A stretch of DNA of 64,000 nucleotides, taken from Phycisphaerae bacterium (GTDB taxonomy: Bacteria; Planctomycetota; Phycisphaerae; UBA1845; JAFGLZ01). Position 1 is the stretch's first letter; each line of letters opens with the position of its first letter. Shown here one piece after another: positions 63,382-64,000 of this stretch. A program made the translations under genes and the position numbers. The notes beneath the pieces were generated by a model, which saw only the letters and a list, made by a program, of their open reading frames with translations, did not search any database and was not told where the DNA came from. Location of the stretch: the NCBI GenBank assembly GCA_016927755.1, contig JAFGLZ010000218.1:16470-80469 (forward strand), written 5' to 3'.

Positions 63382-64000
63382 ATGGTAAAGCCCCCCTCAG
63401 TATCAACGATCCTTCAGATGACAGCGATCTGCTCGCTCGTCCTGACGCTGCCGCTGCAAGCCGATCAGAAGACCGTCACCGCGGACCTGACCTCCGGCGA
63501 CGCCGCCAGCCTGTGGCACCTGACGCCGCAGCGCGCCGGCATCGCGGACGGGGCATTGCGCCTCGACGGGACGGACAACCCCGCCGGCGGGCTCGCCCCG
63601 GCCATGGCCGTCCTGAAGACCCCCGCCTTCGCCGACGTCTCCTTGTCGGGGCAATACATGGTCGAGCAAGATCCCGGCGTCCAGGCCGTCGGTTTGGTCA
63701 TCGGCTCGACCGACTCGCTCAACTTCTACTACGTCCACTACGACAGGTCGTCGGCCATCCTCTGTCGAAGCAACGTCGATGAATCCTGGGACGAGATCAA
63801 ACGCGCCGCCGCCCCGCACGAGCCCGGCAAGTGGTACTCGGCCAGGCTCGAGCGCAAGGGGACCAAGCTCGGGGTCTACTTCCAGGACAAGCTCCTGTTC
63901 GAGGCCGACGCCCCCGACGCCGCGCCCGGGCTGGTCGGTTTCTACGCCAGCCAGACCGTCGCCCACGTCAAGGACGTCAAGGTCACCGGCACGACCGCCG
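63382..64000 (+). CDS. Secreted protein, DUF1080/LamG-like (3-keto-disaccharide hydrolase-type), cut by window edge
   Basis: ATG 63382 with GGAGG 6 nt upstream; the frame is open to the end of the window (206 codons). Signal-peptide-like start (about residues 12-28, MTAICSLVLTLPLQADQ). The rest resembles the concanavalin-like DUF1080 fold common in planctomycete secreted proteins: FADVSLSGQYMVEQDPGVQA, NFYYVHYD, GKWYSARLERKGTKLGVYFQ and VGFYASQTVAHVKDVKV. These proteins bind or cleave sugars. The C terminus is not visible. Confidence 0.8.
   Translation, partial: MVKPPSVSTILQMTAICSLVLTLPLQADQKTVTADLTSGDAASLWHLTPQRAGIADGALRLDGTDNPAGGLAPAMAVLKTPAFADVSLSGQYMVEQDPGVQAVGLVIGSTDSLNFYYVHYDRSSAILCRSNVDESWDEIKRAAAPHEPGKWYSARLERKGTKLGVYFQDKLLFEADAPDAAPGLVGFYASQTVAHVKDVKVTGTTA

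Overview
The window is high-GC bacterial DNA. It most likely comes from a Planctomycetota-type bacterium (Phycisphaerae-like is my best guess; the phylum is inferred, not shown). Clues are a PEP-CTERM-like secreted protein, a Tat-exported protein with an RREFLG start, a MocA-type oxidoreductase, a fused fucokinase/GDP-fucose pyrophosphorylase, several degenerate or intact toxin-antitoxin genes, and a dispersed intergenic repeat. Pyruvate:ferredoxin oxidoreductase and a 2-hydroxyacyl-CoA-dehydratase-like Fe-S cluster point to an anaerobic or facultative lifestyle. selA and selB show that the cell makes selenocysteine.

Layout. 1-8205: a partial ion channel, then a signalling array of one large hybrid histidine kinase and three response regulators with near-identical receiver domains but different outputs (AlbA_2/Schlafen-type, HD-GYP, PP2C/SpoIIE phosphatase). 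8337-12461: a Tat-exported protein of unknown function, a broken nitrilase and an SLC12-like transporter. 13196-33302: a 20-kb same-strand exopolysaccharide locus (Wzz/BY-kinase, NusG paralogue, WecA-type initiating transferase, Wzx, Wzy/ligase-like protein, six glycosyltransferase-type genes, PIG-L deacetylase, pyruvyltransferase, acyltransferase, two methyltransferases, nitroreductase, GNAT/FemAB-like enzyme), mostly with overlapping or closely spaced genes. 33383-36658: convergent fucokinase/pyrophosphorylase, which could supply GDP-fucose.

36972-51062 is the most interesting part. selA-selB (minus strand) are divergent from a lipoprotein gene whose reading frame continues through an in-frame UGA for 42 more codons, with a 7-bp hairpin 14 nt after the UGA. 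Next come a methyltransferase, a double-cubane-type Fe-S protein and two HgdB-like subunits. Then, on the minus strand, a second exported protein gene is interrupted by one in-frame UGA, giving a U-N-C motif. I read both as new selenoproteins beside their own biosynthesis genes. Pyruvate:ferredoxin oxidoreductase follows, with a clear intrinsic terminator.

51168-64000 is mixed: an HDOD-GGDEF protein, a FixJ-like regulator, an aldehyde-dehydrogenase-like protein with Arg at the catalytic Cys position, RodA with a large insert, a small DUF-type membrane protein, a CBS-domain protein, a PEP-CTERM protein, a MocA oxidoreductase, a decayed RelE-type toxin with an intact antitoxin, AsnA, HicAB and a partial secreted protein. 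No rRNA, tRNA, CRISPR array or intact insertion sequence was seen.
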